A stretch of 7,500 bases of DNA from an uncultured Cellvibrio sp. (lineage in GTDB: Bacteria > Pseudomonadota > Gammaproteobacteria > Pseudomonadales > Cellvibrionaceae), in assembly GCA_946482345.1 (NCBI GenBank), contig CAMLRJ010000165.1, positions 1 through 7,500 on the forward strand, in the 5' to 3' direction. The notes beneath the pieces are model-generated. The model did not search any database, was not told the DNA's origin, and saw only the letters and a list, made by a program, of their open reading frames with translations. Position 1 is the first letter of the stretch. Every line of letters begins with the position of its first letter. Made by a program: the position numbers and the translations under genes. Of the stretch, positions 5,615-7,500 are shown in pieces.

Positions 5615-7500
5615 ATTCATACCGAACCAAACCAATCTGCCACCGGATTTTCACGAACGCCAACGCGCGTTGGATCCAACACAATCTTTTATTTGTGAAG
5701 CTCCTGCAGGTAGCGGTAAAACTGAATTATTGACCCAGCGTTTTTTAACGCTGTTAAGTCGCGTTGAGCGACCGGAAGAAATTCTGGCAATTACGTTTAC
5801 ACGAAAAGCCACAGGTGAAATGCGCGAGCGTATTATAAAAGCTTTGCAAGACGCACAATTGCCAACGCCCGTAGAATCGCATAAGCAAACCACCTGGAAA
5901 TTGGCGCGTGCTGTAATTGAAAAGGATCAGGAATTCCAATGGAATTTATTAGAAAACCCTTCACGTTTGCGTATCCAAACCTTCGATAGCCTATGCACAT
6001 CACTCACGCGACAATTACCAATTGAATCCACTCTGGGCGCGCAACCCCAAATTCAGGAAGATGCCGAAGAGTTATATCGACGTGCAGTGCGTGCATTACT
6101 GGCGACGCTGGAAGACGACACACCCTGGGCAAAATCATTAAGTGAATTATTGGATTTGCTGGATAATCGTTTTGATCGTTTCGAAAATTTGATGATCAAT
6201 ATGCTGGCTCGTCGTGAAACCTGGTTGCCCTTGTTGATTTCCAGCCAATCCACGCAGAATATCAAACAGATTTTGGAAAATAATTTCCGTAATGTAATCA
6301 GCGAAAGAATTCTGGCGGTTCGCGAAAAGATCCCGGCGCATTTACAGCGTGAGATTATTACTCTTGCTTCTTATGCAGCCGCTAATCTTCGTGCTGAAAA
6401 TTATCGTTCGACAATATTGAATTGTCTGGATATGGATTTGGAGTTTCAACAACTTCCGGATAATCAACCTAAACATTTATCACGCTGGGTTGGCTTGGCT
6501 GGATTATTCGTGAGTTTTGCCGGTGAGTGGAGAAAATCGGCTTCTGTCAAAATTGGTTTTCCACCGGGTGAAACCCGTGATGAGAAACAAATATCCATTC
6601 ATCGAAAACAGCAGTGGAAAAATATTATTGATGTGTTGTCTTTGCGTGAGGGCACACTCGACGCTTTTAAAAATTTGCGCAGCTTACCCAAACCCACTCT
6701 GGATGAAGAACAATGGCGAATTCTGCAAGCCTTGTTTGACATTTTGCCCGTGTTGGTAGCGCAACTCACGCTGGTTTTTCGAGCACAAAATGCAATAGAT
6801 TTTACCGAACTCAGTTTAGCTGCACGCCGTGCACTGGGTGATGCTGATACACCCAGCAATTTGGCACTGCGAATGGATTACCAATTGCGTCATATTCTGG
6901 TGGATGAATTTCAGGATACATCCCTAAGCCAGGTTGAATTACTCAATAGTTTGACTCAAGGCTGGATGCCCGGTGATGGACGCACTTTGTTTTGCGTAGG
7001 CGATGCCATGCAATCCATTTATGCTTTTCGCGGTGCCAATGTCGGATTATTTTTACATTGTCGCGAACAGGGTTTGGCGAATGTGCAATTGGAAAATATT
7101 CAATTGCAAACCAACTTTCGTTCGCAAGCGGGATTGGTGGATTGGATCAATCGCGTGTTTTCATCCAGCTTTCCGCAAGAAAATAATATCAGCAGCGGTG
7201 CTGTAAAATATTCACCCGCAGCAGCGATTCATCCAAAAGAAGAAGGCAAAGCCGTTTGGTTACACACCTTCGTGGATCACGACACACATTATGATGAAGC
7301 GCGTTATATTCTCGGTATTATTCGCAAAACGAGAATGGACATGCCGAACGCCAAGATTGCGATTTTAATTCGCAGCCGTGATCATGCTTCGCATATTTTG
7401 CCTTTGTTAAAAGACAATCAAATTCGTTACCGCGCAGTAGATCTCGAACCTCTGCAAAACCACGCTGTAATTCAAGATTTATTAGCACTGACACGTGCGC
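5604..7500 (+). CDS. AddA/RecB-like UvrD-family DNA helicase, 3' end cut by the window edge
   Basis: Hand translation gives 632 residues, open to the right edge. Superfamily 1A motifs are in order: Walker A APAGSGKT with K39 (33-40), motif Ia ITFTRKA (63-69), Ic RIQTFDS (123-129), motif II VDEFQD with D434 and E435, motif III VGDAMQSIYAFRG from 465 (Q470, Y473), and motif IV QTNFRS (502-507). Known of the family: ATP hydrolysis drives 3'-5' translocation and unwinding. AddA and RecB members also carry a C-terminal PD-(D/E)XK nuclease domain, which would lie beyond the window and cannot be judged. The long gap between Ic and II (about 300 residues) fits AddA/RecB with their large 1B insertion rather than UvrD or Rep. 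It follows the AddB-like nuclease with an 11-base overlap and its own GGAG, so the pair is one operon and probably one complex. The class is very sure; orthology to addA itself is uncertain, hence no symbol. Confidence 0.
   Translation, partial: MQNEFIPNQTNLPPDFHERQRALDPTQSFICEAPAGSGKTELLTQRFLTLLSRVERPEEILAITFTRKATGEMRERIIKALQDAQLPTPVESHKQTTWKLARAVIEKDQEFQWNLLENPSRLRIQTFDSLCTSLTRQLPIESTLGAQPQIQEDAEELYRRAVRALLATLEDDTPWAKSLSELLDLLDNRFDRFENLMINMLARRETWLPLLISSQSTQNIKQILENNFRNVISERILAVREKIPAHLQREIITLASYAAANLRAENYRSTILNCLDMDLEFQQLPDNQPKHLSRWVGLAGLFVSFAGEWRKSASVKIGFPPGETRDEKQISIHRKQQWKNIIDVLSLREGTLDAFKNLRSLPKPTLDEEQWRILQALFDILPVLVAQLTLVFRAQNAIDFTELSLAARRALGDADTPSNLALRMDYQLRHILVDEFQDTSLSQVELLNSLTQGWMPGDGRTLFCVGDAMQSIYAFRGANVGLFLHCREQGLANVQLENIQLQTNFRSQAGLVDWINRVFSSSFPQENNISSGAVKYSPAAAIHPKEEGKAVWLHTFVDHDTHYDEARYILGIIRKTRMDMPNAKIAILIRSRDHASHILPLLKDNQIRYRAVDLEPLQNHAVIQDLLALTRA

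Overview
The window looks like chromosomal DNA from a moderately AT-rich Gram-negative bacterium, most likely a gammaproteobacterium. This rests on the AddB-like nuclease / UvrD-type helicase pair on the + strand, whose nuclease resembles the 'probable DNA repair protein' family I associate with Pseudomonas, Cellvibrio and relatives, and on REP-like palindromic repeats. The genus cannot be fixed from the sequence.

Layout. Two gene groups diverge from a 131-bp region at 2538-2668. Leftward (minus strand) lie three co-oriented genes: a 203-aa unrecognised protein with a strongly acidic C-terminal tail (1926-2537), a 227-bp gap packed with three G/C-rich palindromes (1699-1925), a 240-aa unrecognised protein (976-1698), and an ATP-dependent DNA-ligase-like protein (979 down to the window edge) whose start overlaps the previous stop as ATGA. 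Rightward (plus strand) lie a 980/981-aa AddB-like PD-(D/E)XK exonuclease with an Fe-S cysteine signature (2669/2672-5614) and, overlapping it by 11 bases, an AddA/RecB-like UvrD-family helicase (5604 to beyond the right edge).

How they work together. The + strand pair is a coherent helicase-nuclease of the AddAB/RecBCD kind that should unwind and resect double-stranded DNA ends. The minus-strand cluster pairs a covalent nucleotidyltransferase (ligase) with two proteins of unknown function. Its tight coupling to the 240-aa protein suggests an accessory or complex partner. No Ku, LigD polymerase, Lhr-type helicase or metallo-beta-lactamase nuclease gene is visible, so this is not a recognisable version of the known bacterial end-joining or Lhr-ligase modules. 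A shared role of the two divergent groups in end repair is an inference from adjacency only.

Most striking structure: two different palindromic repeats appear to have been inserted in frame inside the AddB-like gene. One is a head-to-head pair of the same 35-bp element found in the 1699-1925 gap (3214-3290). The other is a degenerate repeat with CGTCATT...AATGACG termini (3887-3991). Both keep the reading frame open, and all catalytic and cluster residues downstream remain intact.

[Format note: the original answer gave no feature confidence values; every confidence of 0 is a placeholder for 'not stated'.]
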